From contig NZ_CP077079.1 of NCBI RefSeq assembly GCF_019139815.1, positions 4,154,001-4,218,000 on the forward strand: a DNA stretch of 64,000 bases, in the 5' to 3' direction. A program made the position numbers and the translations under genes. Of the stretch, positions 43,556 through 51,715 are shown piece by piece; positions within the stretch are counted from its first letter, which is position 1, and each line of letters opens with the position of its first letter. The DNA comes from Pseudomonas asgharzadehiana (GTDB taxonomy: Bacteria > Pseudomonadota > Gammaproteobacteria > Pseudomonadales > Pseudomonadaceae). The notes below the pieces were generated by a model. It made no database searches, was not told the origin of the DNA, and saw only the letters and a list, made by a program, of their open reading frames with translations.

Positions 43556-45775
43556 TCAGTTTTTCTCCGGCCGCAACAGCTGCATCTGCTGCCGATAATC
43601 ATCCGTCACCTGCCTTGCCTGACTGCCGCTGGTGATGACCCTAGGCGTAATCAACACAATCAATTCGGTACGGTCCTTGGACTTACTGGTGCTCCCAAAC
43701 AGCCACCGCAACCCCGGAATCTTGCCCAGGTACGGCACGGCACTTACCGTGTCGGCGTTGTCCTGTTTGATCAACCCCCCCAGCAATACCGTCTGCCCGC
43801 TCTGCACCGCCACCTGGGTCGACACCGACCGCGTGGAAATACGCGGATTAGTCGGCGTGTCGCTGTTGGCGTTCGCCTGGTCCTGGGCATCGCTGACCTG
43901 CTGCTGGATATCCATGTACACCAACCCGCCCGGGTTGATGCGCGGCACCACATCCAGGATCACACCGGTCTGCACATACTCGACGCTGCTCAACGTCGTG
44001 TCTGAGGTGCCGGTGTTCACCGTGGTCTGGCTGATGGGAATGTTGTCCCCCACCTGGATCTGCGCCGGCTGGTTGTTCATCACCACCAGCGACGGCGCCG
44101 ACAGCACCTGGGTGCGGCCGTTGGTTTCCAGCGCATGCAACGCCACTTGCAGGTTGGAGCTGACAAAGGAGTAGAACAACGAATCCGCCGCGCCCAACCC
44201 CGCCCCGCCACCACCCAGCGCGCCCTGGCTGCCGGCGGCATTGGCCACGGTGGTGCTGGTGGAATTGCCGGCCAGGCGCCCGAGGTACCACTGCACGCCC
44301 AAGTCCAATTCACCGGTGAGTTTGACTTCGAGGATGCGTGTTTCGATCTGCACTTGCAGCGGTGGGTTGTCGAGGCGCTTGATCGCCGATTCGATCTCCT
44401 TCCACTGCACCGGGCGGGTCCGCACCAGCAGTTGGTTGCTGCTTTTTTGCGCGGTGATGCGGGTGCCGGCGTCGAGGCTTTTGGCGGGAGCGCCGTCGGT
44501 AACCTCTGGCTCGGCGGTCTCTTCGGCCTCGGCTTCTGGCGCCTGGTCATCGGCGGCGGGTTGGTTATTGAGCGTACTGCTCAGCCCACCCGGGGTGTTG
44601 CCGGAGGTGCTGTTGGTACCGGGCGATGACAGCGTCGCGGTGCGCAAACCGGGGGCAACCTTGGCCGGGGCGTCGTCCTTGATCGCGCCGCTGCCGTAGA
44701 TCTGCCGCAAGTACTTGGCCAGGTCGCTGGCTTTCATGTTGCGCACGTCGTACACGTACATCTGCGGCTCGTTGCCGCCGCCTTCGTCGATAGTGTGGAT
44801 CCAGTCGCCGACTTCGCTCAGGTACTGCGGCTGCGACGAGATTGCCACCACCGAGTTGGTGCGCTCGATCGGCAGGAACCGCACCATGCCCGCCAGGGGC
44901 ATGCCGCTGTCGGGGCCGAACATCTTTTGCAGCTCGGGCATCAGCTCGGCCACGGAGGCGCGTTGCAGGCCGAATACGCCGACGGACATGCCTTTGAGCC
45001 AGTCCACATCGAAGGTGTCGATGGTGTCCTGATAGTTGGCCAGTTCCTCCGGCGTACCGGCCAGGCTCAGCACGTTGCGCGCCGGGTCCACCAGCAAAAA
45101 CGCATTTTCACGGGCGAACGGCTTGAGCAGCTTCTGCATCTCGGTGGCGGAGATATAACGCAGTGGAAACAGGCGCGCCGACAACCCGCTGGCGGGCTGC
45201 GACACGCGCATTTGCGGCACCAGCTTGCCCGCCACCGCCTGGTTGGCCGGCAGGATCACGTAGCGATTGCCCTGCTTGATCATGGCGTTGTCGGTCCAGG
45301 ACAACAGGGTTTCCAGGATCGACAGCGCCTGCTGCTTGTTCACCGGTTTGGAGGTGGAAAAACTCACATTGCCCTTCACGCCCTGGGCAATGCTGTAGTT
45401 CTCGTGCAGCAGGTCGCCCATCACGCTGTTGATCACCGCTTCAATCGGCTGGTCGGCAAAATTGAACAGGATGTCGCCACCGCCCTCCTCCTTGAGTGCC
45501 GACGCCGCGGCGGGCTGACGCACGAACTGCTGGTTGCCGCGAATCAACTGGCGTTGGGCCGCAGGGTTTGCCGCAGGCTGGCCGCTGTTGACCGGCGCTT
45601 GTTCACTGGCCGGATCCACGGGCGGGCGTTGCGCACCGGTACCCTGCATCGCTTCGTGCAACAGGGCCTCGTCCGGGTCGAGGTGGTCGGGGAATGTCCC
45701 GCAGCCCGCCAGGGAAATAGCGGTTGCCAGGCAAAGCACGGTGGTGCGCAAGGCGCCAGGGTAGGTATCGATCAA
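43556..45775 (-). CDS. gspD: Type II secretion secretin GspD, lipoprotein type (HxcQ-like)
   Basis: About 739 residues; forms the outer-membrane channel of the type II secretion system. A lipoprotein signal with lipobox LAGC precedes the N0-N3 domains (DILFNFADQPIEAVINSVMGDLL; FARENAFLLVDPARNVLSLAG; VVAISSQPQYLSEVGDWI). The secretin domain follows (VPRINPGGLVYMDIQQQVSD; SVSTQVAVQSGQTVLLGGLI; VPYLGKIPGLRWLFGS; TELIVLITPRVI). The start is TTG 45775 overlapping the upstream stop. An acidic linker with two Gly/Ser-rich inserts lies in N3. A self-piloting lipoprotein secretin is a hallmark of Hxc systems. Confidence 0.92.
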   Translation of the reverse strand: MIDTYPGALRTTVLCLATAISLAGCGTFPDHLDPDEALLHEAMQGTGAQRPPVDPASEQAPVNSGQPAANPAAQRQLIRGNQQFVRQPAAASALKEEGGGDILFNFADQPIEAVINSVMGDLLHENYSIAQGVKGNVSFSTSKPVNKQQALSILETLLSWTDNAMIKQGNRYVILPANQAVAGKLVPQMRVSQPASGLSARLFPLRYISATEMQKLLKPFARENAFLLVDPARNVLSLAGTPEELANYQDTIDTFDVDWLKGMSVGVFGLQRASVAELMPELQKMFGPDSGMPLAGMVRFLPIERTNSVVAISSQPQYLSEVGDWIHTIDEGGGNEPQMYVYDVRNMKASDLAKYLRQIYGSGAIKDDAPAKVAPGLRTATLSSPGTNSTSGNTPGGLSSTLNNQPAADDQAPEAEAEETAEPEVTDGAPAKSLDAGTRITAQKSSNQLLVRTRPVQWKEIESAIKRLDNPPLQVQIETRILEVKLTGELDLGVQWYLGRLAGNSTSTTVANAAGSQGALGGGGAGLGAADSLFYSFVSSNLQVALHALETNGRTQVLSAPSLVVMNNQPAQIQVGDNIPISQTTVNTGTSDTTLSSVEYVQTGVILDVVPRINPGGLVYMDIQQQVSDAQDQANANSDTPTNPRISTRSVSTQVAVQSGQTVLLGGLIKQDNADTVSAVPYLGKIPGLRWLFGSTSKSKDRTELIVLITPRVITSGSQARQVTDDYRQQMQLLRPEKN

Positions 45776-46296
45776 GGGGCGGACTCGTGAGGAAGGGTAA
45801 TCGGGGGCGTCGTCGACGGCGGCGGTAGACGCAAGGCCCGCAGGCTCAGGGTTTGACTGCGGCCATCGAGCACAAAGCGCGCGTCGCGCGGGGTCAGGTG
45901 TTCCAGGCGCCAACCGTTGGGCAGGGTCTGGTTCTGGTGGACTTTCAACGGCGGGCCGTCGGCGCGCTTGAGCAGTGCCACGCGCAGGTCGCCGTCCAGC
46001 ACGATGCCGGTGAGGGTCAGGCCCGACAGGCTGGAGACCGCCGCCTGGCCCACCGTAGGATCCGGGCTGCGGTCGGTGCTGAACAGCGGCGCCTGCCAGG
46101 TACCGGCCAGGCTGTCCAGGCTTGCATCCGGCGCGGTCAGCACCTTGGCCGCGGCATTGGCATGGGCGGCAGGCTCAGGCTCCGGCAGCCACTGCGGCGC
46201 GTCGCCGATGCTGCTCAAAATACCCAGCATCAGCACGCCCAACGCGGCGGACAGACCGAGCAAAACCCACTCAATCGGGCGCAATGGGTTGATCAT
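45772..46296 (-). CDS. GspC-like inner-membrane linker protein (HxcP-like)
   Basis: A 174-residue protein with one N-terminal transmembrane segment (WVLLGLSAALGVLMLGIL) and a periplasmic HR-type domain (APLFSTDRSP, LTLTGIVLDGDLRVALLKRADGPPLKVHQNQTLPNGWRLEHLTPRDARFVLDG). It should couple the secretin to the inner-membrane platform. No C-terminal PDZ domain is present, so it is shorter than classic GspC and resembles HxcP/GspN-like proteins. ATGA overlap with GspM. Confidence 0.78.
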   Translation of the reverse strand: MINPLRPIEWVLLGLSAALGVLMLGILSSIGDAPQWLPEPEPAAHANAAAKVLTAPDASLDSLAGTWQAPLFSTDRSPDPTVGQAAVSSLSGLTLTGIVLDGDLRVALLKRADGPPLKVHQNQTLPNGWRLEHLTPRDARFVLDGRSQTLSLRALRLPPPSTTPPITLPHESAP

Positions 46297-46904
46297 CGGG
46301 CCACCTGCCGCGCGCCGGCCGGTTGCAGGTAACCGCGCACCAGCAAGTGCACCACCAGTTTGCCGGCGCCTCCGGTGGCGGGCGCGTGCGGGCCACGGCG
46401 GATGCTCATTTCATCGACGAACAGAAACGGGCGCTGGTACTCCAGCTCATGCAGGATCGCGGTCAGCGGTTCGATGGCGCAGTTGAGGGTCAGGCTGACT
46501 TTGACCTGGCGATAAGGCTCGGCATCGTCCTGCTCCGGGGTGATCGGCATGCGCTGGGTCAGGCTGCAACCGCCACCGAGACCGGCGCGGCTGTTGATCA
46601 GGTCGACGATGCGTTGCATCAGGTCGGCCGCGACCGCGCTGGGGTCATTGCCCGGCAACAGACTGGTGCTGCTGGCCGGGTCTTGCCGCGCCTGTTCGAG
46701 CAGCTCGCGCAAGCTGTCGCGCTGGCGCAGTACCCCGGCATAACGCTGTTGCTGTTCACGCAATTGTTCGGCCTGCTCGCCCATGGCGCGCAAGGGGCCG
46801 GCGAACCAACTGTCGATCAATAACCAGTAAGCGGCGCCGAGCACCACGGCCAGGCCGATCAAGGCCGCGCCACGGCGCTCACGGGGTGTCAGTGGTCGGC
46901 GCAT
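46293..46904 (-). CDS. gspM: Type II secretion protein GspM
   Basis: About 203 residues: a basic N-terminus (MRRPLTPRERRGAALIG), one transmembrane segment and a periplasmic ferredoxin-like domain with a coiled-coil (EQAEQLREQQQRYAGVLRQRDSLRELLEQA). GspM binds GspL and stabilises the platform. The ATG at 46904 overlaps the GspL 3' end by 26 bases. Confidence 0.8.
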   Translation of the reverse strand: MRRPLTPRERRGAALIGLAVVLGAAYWLLIDSWFAGPLRAMGEQAEQLREQQQRYAGVLRQRDSLRELLEQARQDPASSTSLLPGNDPSAVAADLMQRIVDLINSRAGLGGGCSLTQRMPITPEQDDAEPYRQVKVSLTLNCAIEPLTAILHELEYQRPFLFVDEMSIRRGPHAPATGGAGKLVVHLLVRGYLQPAGARQVAR

Positions 46905-47931
46905 CGGCGGCCTCCTGGTGCAGGTGGGCGCGCAAGGAGAACTGATCCTTGCCGGTTTGCGCATCGGGTTGAATCACCCCTTCGAACTGGGCGTTTTCCA
47001 GGCTGTGGCAGTTCTTGATACGGGTGATCAACGCACTGGCCTTGGCGCTTTGCCCGGAGAAAGACACCTGGGCGCCGTCGTTGACTTCCAACTGGTCGAC
47101 CCAGGTGTCGGCCGGCAGGCACGCGGTCAGTTCATTGAGCAACGCGGCCAACGGCGGCTGGGCCATTTTGCGGCGAATCAGGTACTGCGCGGCGCCCCGC
47201 GTATTGAGCAGTTGCTGGCGCAGCGCCTGGACCTCGGCGACCTCGGCTTTCTGTTCGCGCACGCTGTGCTGCATGGCGTCGAGCACCCGCTGGCGGTCGT
47301 CGAGCCACAGCAACATGGCCGCAATCAGCAAGGCACCGCACAGCCACGGCAGGCTGCGTTGCAAGCCTTTGCCGGCCGGGCGTTGGCGTGGACGCAACGG
47401 TGCCGGCAGCAAGTCGATGCCCATGGGCCTGCCCGTGTCATCCGCCACATCCACGGCATGCGGTTGCAGGCCGAGGGCGGCGCAGTCACTGAGGACCCGG
47501 TCCAGGCGCTCGCGCAGGATCGCCACCAGCATCACCTGCAAATGGCTGGCTGTGCGGCGCTCCTGGCGCGCGACGAAGTACAGCTGCGCGGCCTCGAACG
47601 GGGTGAAGCGGTCCAGTTCATAACCGACCACCGTCGACAGGTTGCGCGCGGCGGCCAGTGGCAATTGCAGGGTTTGCACCAGCACAGCATCAGGCGCCAG
47701 TAACAGCACTTGGCGCGCCTGCCCGGTGGGTTTGGCCACGGCGCCAGTGAGCGGCCACGGGTAAACGTGCTCGGGGATGTCGTGCAAGGACAGCCACGCG
47801 GGCAGGCAGCCACGCAGTTCCTTGAGCCACCAGCGCCACCCCTGTTGCAGCAGGCTGGCGCGCCAGCGCCGGGCAATCGGCGCGGCCAGCGCCTCCAGCC
47901 GCGCGGTTACGTGTTGATTTATTCTTGCCAA
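46879..47931 (-). CDS. gspL: Type II secretion protein GspL
   Basis: A 350-residue bitopic protein: cytoplasmic actin-like domain (QARQVLLLAPDAVLVQTLQLPLAAARNLSTVVGYELDRFTPFEAAQLYF), a transmembrane segment (LPWLCGALLIAAMLLWL) at about 193-209, then a periplasmic coiled coil and ferredoxin-like domain. GspL recruits the ATPase GspE to the membrane. It overlaps GspK by 13 bases. Confidence 0.87.
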   Translation of the reverse strand: MARINQHVTARLEALAAPIARRWRASLLQQGWRWWLKELRGCLPAWLSLHDIPEHVYPWPLTGAVAKPTGQARQVLLLAPDAVLVQTLQLPLAAARNLSTVVGYELDRFTPFEAAQLYFVARQERRTASHLQVMLVAILRERLDRVLSDCAALGLQPHAVDVADDTGRPMGIDLLPAPLRPRQRPAGKGLQRSLPWLCGALLIAAMLLWLDDRQRVLDAMQHSVREQKAEVAEVQALRQQLLNTRGAAQYLIRRKMAQPPLAALLNELTACLPADTWVDQLEVNDGAQVSFSGQSAKASALITRIKNCHSLENAQFEGVIQPDAQTGKDQFSLRAHLHQEAADAPTTDTP

Positions 47932-48644
47932 CGCAATACTCGATAAGGTTGTGCGCTACCTTGCGCGGGGCTCAATAAAACCGTGGCTTGTACTTCGGCG
48001 CGGTAGCCACCGGGGCGTTGTGCACGGCTGATCACCACCAGCACCTCGCCGGGGTCGGCGCCCACCGCACTCTGATGCGGCAGGTTGAGGGCGTGGCGCA
48101 TCAACGGGCTGGCGAAGGCCGGGTCGGGGCGGTCGAGGCCGCTCCACAGGCTGATTTGCGGCACCAGGGCGCTGTACAGCGCTTGGGTCATGCCGGGCAA
48201 TTGCCGCACTTCTTCCACCACCCGGAACGGCGCCAGGCCCTGGTTGCGCCGCACTTGCAGCGCCCTGGCCAGTTGCCTGGCCTGGGCCTGGGTGGCACCG
48301 CACGCCAGGGCCAGACGGGCAAAGTCAGCCACCTCGGCGCTGTTGAGGTACAACTTGCCACGCTCGCTGTACAGACTGACGTGCAACTGCGCATCGTCGA
48401 ACACCAGCGGGACGTCACGCCCATCGGCAATCCACTGCTTGCGCTGCAACGGGTCGGCCACGGCTTGCATCGCCAGCGCCACGCCCGCCTCGGCCGCCAA
48501 TACCGCCTGGGTATGCTGGCGATGCCAGGCCGCCTGGCGTGTTTCCAGTTGCACCCAAGCGGCGAGGCCGCCCAGCAACAAGCTGAGCAACGCCAGCACC
48601 CAGAGCACCAGCAACAGCGCGACACCGCGTTGATGCCTGATCAT
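47919..48644 (-). CDS. gspK: Type II secretion minor pseudopilin GspK
   Basis: A 241-residue pseudopilin. The prepilin site is QRG-VALLLVLWVLALLSLLLGG with no Glu at +5, the normal exception for the tip pseudopilin GspK. A large alpha domain follows (LYLNSAEVADFARLALACGATQAQARQLARAL and QLPGMTQALYSALVPQISLW). ATG 48644 overlaps the GspJ stop (ATGA). Confidence 0.87.
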   Translation of the reverse strand: MIRHQRGVALLLVLWVLALLSLLLGGLAAWVQLETRQAAWHRQHTQAVLAAEAGVALAMQAVADPLQRKQWIADGRDVPLVFDDAQLHVSLYSERGKLYLNSAEVADFARLALACGATQAQARQLARALQVRRNQGLAPFRVVEEVRQLPGMTQALYSALVPQISLWSGLDRPDPAFASPLMRHALNLPHQSAVGADPGEVLVVISRAQRPGGYRAEVQATVLLSPAQGSAQPYRVLRWQE

Positions 48645-49270
48645 TCGGGGGAGCCGCTCGACAGGTTCAGGCGCAAGGCAATCACTTGCGTCACCCAAGG
48701 CACCGGCCCGTTCACGTGCGCACTGATGCGCACCGCATACGGCAGGCGCCTGGGCCACGGCCACTCACTGATCCAACCGGTGGCCTGGCCCTTGGGCGAC
48801 AGGCCGCGATAGCTGAAGTGCAAACCCTCAACGCCCTTGAGCAACACCTGCGGTTCGCTGCGCGAGGCCGGCACGCTGACCTGCGCCTTGGACTCAAACT
48901 GCGCGAACGCCACCTGTAAATCGCGCGATGCCTCGGGGCCGGTCAACTGCAAGGTGAAGCGCTGGATGCCGCCGCCAAGCACGCCGGGCAAGGTCGCGAC
49001 AAATTGCATGCGCTGCGGGCCACCGGCGAAAAAACCATCGACCTGGCTGTCGTCCTCGGTCACGTCCAACGGCAACGACTCGCTGATGGCGGTGCGCAAG
49101 AACTGCTGGGCGGCGCGCATTTCATCCAGGCTGACCGTGTAGCGCTGGGCCTTTAGCACCGCGCGATTGGCACCGAGCAACGCGCCGCCGACCAGGGTCA
49201 GCAACACCCCGAGCAGGCTCAGCACGAGCATGATTTCGAGCAAGGTAAAACCCTGCTGGCGCCGCTTCAC
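48641..49270 (-). CDS. gspJ: Type II secretion minor pseudopilin GspJ
   Basis: A 209-residue pseudopilin with prepilin cleavage site QQG-FTLLEIMLVLSLLGVLLTLVGG and a beta-rich globular domain. The start is a GTG overlapping the GspI stop (GTGA). It forms the pseudopilus tip with GspI and GspK. Confidence 0.87.
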   Translation of the reverse strand: MKRRQQGFTLLEIMLVLSLLGVLLTLVGGALLGANRAVLKAQRYTVSLDEMRAAQQFLRTAISESLPLDVTEDDSQVDGFFAGGPQRMQFVATLPGVLGGGIQRFTLQLTGPEASRDLQVAFAQFESKAQVSVPASRSEPQVLLKGVEGLHFSYRGLSPKGQATGWISEWPWPRRLPYAVRISAHVNGPVPWVTQVIALRLNLSSGSPE

Positions 49271-49629
49271 GGAGCGTTCCCGGCAGTGCGCAGCTTCAGG
49301 GTGCTGAACGTGGCCTGACGCGGGCCTTCGCGCACCGTCAGGTCCAGGCGATACAGGTGGGGCTGGCCGACACGACTCGGTTGCCGGGCAATACGCAGCT
49401 GCCAGCCGATGCCGTCCATCTCGCCCTCATGAGTGCCGTTGGCGAGGGGCCCACTCCCCTGCTCATCCATCACGCTCACGGCGGCGTGGGTAAGGCGGTC
49501 GCTGTGGGCAACCTGCAACAGCGAGCGCGCGCTCTGGCCGAACGCGACCAGCAGCACGGTGCTACAGATCGCCATCAGCGTCAGCGCGGCGAGCATTTCC
49601 AGCAAGGTGAACCCGCGCTGGCGCTTCAT
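49267..49629 (-). CDS. gspI: Type II secretion minor pseudopilin GspI
   Basis: A 120-residue pseudopilin, cleavage site QRG-FTLLEMLAALTLMAICSTVLL and a short globular domain ending in the RQATFSTLKLRTA strand typical of GspI. It starts on an ATGA overlap with the GspH stop. An upstream in-frame extension into GspH is rejected because it disrupts the prepilin leader. Confidence 0.85.
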   Translation of the reverse strand: MKRQRGFTLLEMLAALTLMAICSTVLLVAFGQSARSLLQVAHSDRLTHAAVSVMDEQGSGPLANGTHEGEMDGIGWQLRIARQPSRVGQPHLYRLDLTVREGPRQATFSTLKLRTAGNAP

Positions 49630-50057
49630 GGCAACGCCCTGGACTGAACGCTGCCGGTGAGCCAGCCAATATCGATGCGCCAACGCCGGCTGCCATTGGC
49701 CAACAGCAGGTTGCCGCCGGTGGAGCTGCCATCGGCATAAAACGCCACCGCCGAACCGGCTTGTTCGGCGGTGTGCAGGGTCACTTGCAGGTCGGCCGGC
49801 CAGTGTTTTTTCGGGCGCCCGGATGCTTGAAAACTCAATTGCTGTAAATCGAAGACGGTGCTTTGGGGGGTACCACTCACAATTGCCCGCGCCCGCGTGC
49901 TGCGCAGCGCCTCGACGATCTGCCCGACGGCCTGGCGCTCCTTGGCGGCGCGCAGGCCTTGTTGCAAGCCAAAGCCGACCAACCCGGCCGCGATGCTGAT
50001 CAGCACGATCACCACCAGCATTTCCAGCAGGGTAAAGCCGCGTTGAGCGTTGGCCAT
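49626..50057 (-). CDS. gspH: Type II secretion minor pseudopilin GspH
   Basis: A 143-residue pseudopilin with leader MANAQRG and cleavage before FTLLEMLVVIVLISIAAGLVG, followed by the GspH-type beta domain (ALRSTRARAIVSGTPQSTVFDL). It lies 9 bases after GspG. Confidence 0.85.
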   Translation of the reverse strand: MANAQRGFTLLEMLVVIVLISIAAGLVGFGLQQGLRAAKERQAVGQIVEALRSTRARAIVSGTPQSTVFDLQQLSFQASGRPKKHWPADLQVTLHTAEQAGSAVAFYADGSSTGGNLLLANGSRRWRIDIGWLTGSVQSRALP

Positions 50058-50066
50058 GGGGGCGGC

Positions 50067-50492
50067 TTATTCCCAGTTGCCCAGGTCGGCGCTGTAGCCT
50101 TCGCCACCGGGTTGGCCGTCCTGGCCGTAGAAAATCAGGTCGAACGCGCCGTGCTCACCGGGGAAGCGATAACCGAAGGCATGACCGAACGGGTCCTTGA
50201 GGTCCGACGGCTTGGCGTATGGCCCGGCCCAGCCGGCGCTGTTGCCGGGCTTGTCGACCAACTGTTGCAGGGTCTTGGGCGGCGAGCCGACGTCCAGCCC
50301 GTAGCTTTCGATCTTCATGCTCAGGCTGGCCAGTTGCGCCTTGCCCGCGCCGTACTTGCCCTTGTCCACATTGCCGCCGACCTGGCGTACCACGATGGTC
50401 GCGACGATGCCCAGCAGTACGATCACCACGAGCATTTCCAACAGGGTAAAACCGCCCTGGCGGCGGGCGGGTTTGAATCGGGTCTGACGCAT
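50067..50492 (-). CDS. gspG: Type II secretion major pseudopilin GspG
   Basis: About 141 residues. Leader RRQGG, cleavage before FTLLEMLVVIVLLGIVATIVV. The mature domain ends with the GspG signature: LKDPFGHAFGYRFPGEHGAFDLIFYGQDGQPGGEGYSADLGNW, which holds the calcium-binding loop. ATG 50492 follows AGGAAG; an ATG at 50516 overlapping the GspF stop would add eight residues and remains possible. Confidence 0.92.
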   Translation of the reverse strand: MRQTRFKPARRQGGFTLLEMLVVIVLLGIVATIVVRQVGGNVDKGKYGAGKAQLASLSMKIESYGLDVGSPPKTLQQLVDKPGNSAGWAGPYAKPSDLKDPFGHAFGYRFPGEHGAFDLIFYGQDGQPGGEGYSADLGNWE

Positions 50493-50512
50493 CGGTTTGC
50501 TTCCTTGAGGAT

Positions 50513-51715
50513 TCATATATTGCTGGTCAGGCTCATCAGCGGCAGCATGATCGCCAGCATGATCACCGCCACCAGCACCGCCATGACCACGGTCAGGGAC
50601 GGCACCAGCGCGGCGAGCAGGCGGTCGATGCCGCGCTTGGCTTCGACGTCGAACACCTCGGCGACTTTGAGCAGCATGCTGTCCAGTTCACCGGCCTGTT
50701 CGCCGACTTCAATCATTTGCAGGGCCAGGTCCGGCAGCAATGGCTCGCTGCCGAAGGCGGCGGCCAGGGTGCCGCCGCCCTTGACCGCTTCGGCGGCCTG
50801 CGCGACTTGCGCTTGCAGGGCGCGGTTGGTGCAAACCTGTCTCGCGATGACCAACGCCTGCAGCAGGGCCACGCCGTTGCTGAGCAAGGTGCCCAGGGTG
50901 CGCGCCAACCGCGCGGCTTCGACCCGTTGCAACAGCGGGCCGATCACGCGAAGGCCCAGCACACGTCGATCATGGCGTTCACGCCGCTGGGGATCACGCA
51001 GCCGCGCGGCGAGGCTCCAGACGGTCACGATCAACCCGGCCAACACCGCCAGGCCATAAGCGCCGAGGAACTGGCCGAGCCCCAGGATCACTTCGGTGAT
51101 CAGCGGGATCGGCACCCCCAGGTCCTTGAAGATCGGCACGAACTGCGGCACCACATACGCCAGCAACAGCGCCAGCGAGCCGAGCACGCCCACGACCAGG
51201 AACGCCGGGTAGATCAAAGCGTTGATCACTTCGCCTCGGAGCAACTGGCTGCGTTCCAGGTAGTCGCTGAGTTGGCGCAGCGTGTTTTCCAGCGCGCCGC
51301 CGGCCTCACCGGCACGCACCATGCTCTGGTACAGCGGCGAGAACTGGCTGCCCTCTTCTTCCAGAGCCTTGGACAAGGGCTGGCCCGCCTTGACCTGTTC
51401 GCGGATACGCTCGATCAACGCACGGGTCTGCGGCGGGCCGGGCTGTTTGAGCAGGATGCCGAGGGAGCGTTCCAGCGGTTGGCCGGCCCCCAGCAGGGTC
51501 GCCAGTTGCTGGGTGAAGCTGACCAGCGCCGCGCCGGTCAATTGGCCTCGCCCAAACGCCTTGCGCAGCCCTTGGGCGCCGGCCGCATCGATGTGCAGTA
51601 ACAACAACCCGCGCTTGTGCAGCGCGGCGACGGCGGCGTCCTGGTCCTTGGCCTCCAGGGTGCCGTTTTGCGGCTGGCCCTGGCTGTCGAGGGCGCGGTA
51701 CTTGAACAGACTCAT
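50513..51715 (-). CDS. gspF: Type II secretion inner-membrane platform protein GspF
   Basis: A 400-residue protein with the duplicated GspF cytoplasmic domain (FTQQLATLLGAGQPLERSLGIL; later LARTLGTLLSNGVALLQALVIA) and three transmembrane segments, including FLVVGVLGSLALLLAYVV and a C-terminal VVMAVLVAVIMLAIMLPLM. It transmits GspE motion to pseudopilus assembly. ATGA overlap with GspE. Confidence 0.92.
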   Translation of the reverse strand: MSLFKYRALDSQGQPQNGTLEAKDQDAAVAALHKRGLLLLHIDAAGAQGLRKAFGRGQLTGAALVSFTQQLATLLGAGQPLERSLGILLKQPGPPQTRALIERIREQVKAGQPLSKALEEEGSQFSPLYQSMVRAGEAGGALENTLRQLSDYLERSQLLRGEVINALIYPAFLVVGVLGSLALLLAYVVPQFVPIFKDLGVPIPLITEVILGLGQFLGAYGLAVLAGLIVTVWSLAARLRDPQRRERHDRRVLGLRVIGPLLQRVEAARLARTLGTLLSNGVALLQALVIARQVCTNRALQAQVAQAAEAVKGGGTLAAAFGSEPLLPDLALQMIEVGEQAGELDSMLLKVAEVFDVEAKRGIDRLLAALVPSLTVVMAVLVAVIMLAIMLPLMSLTSNI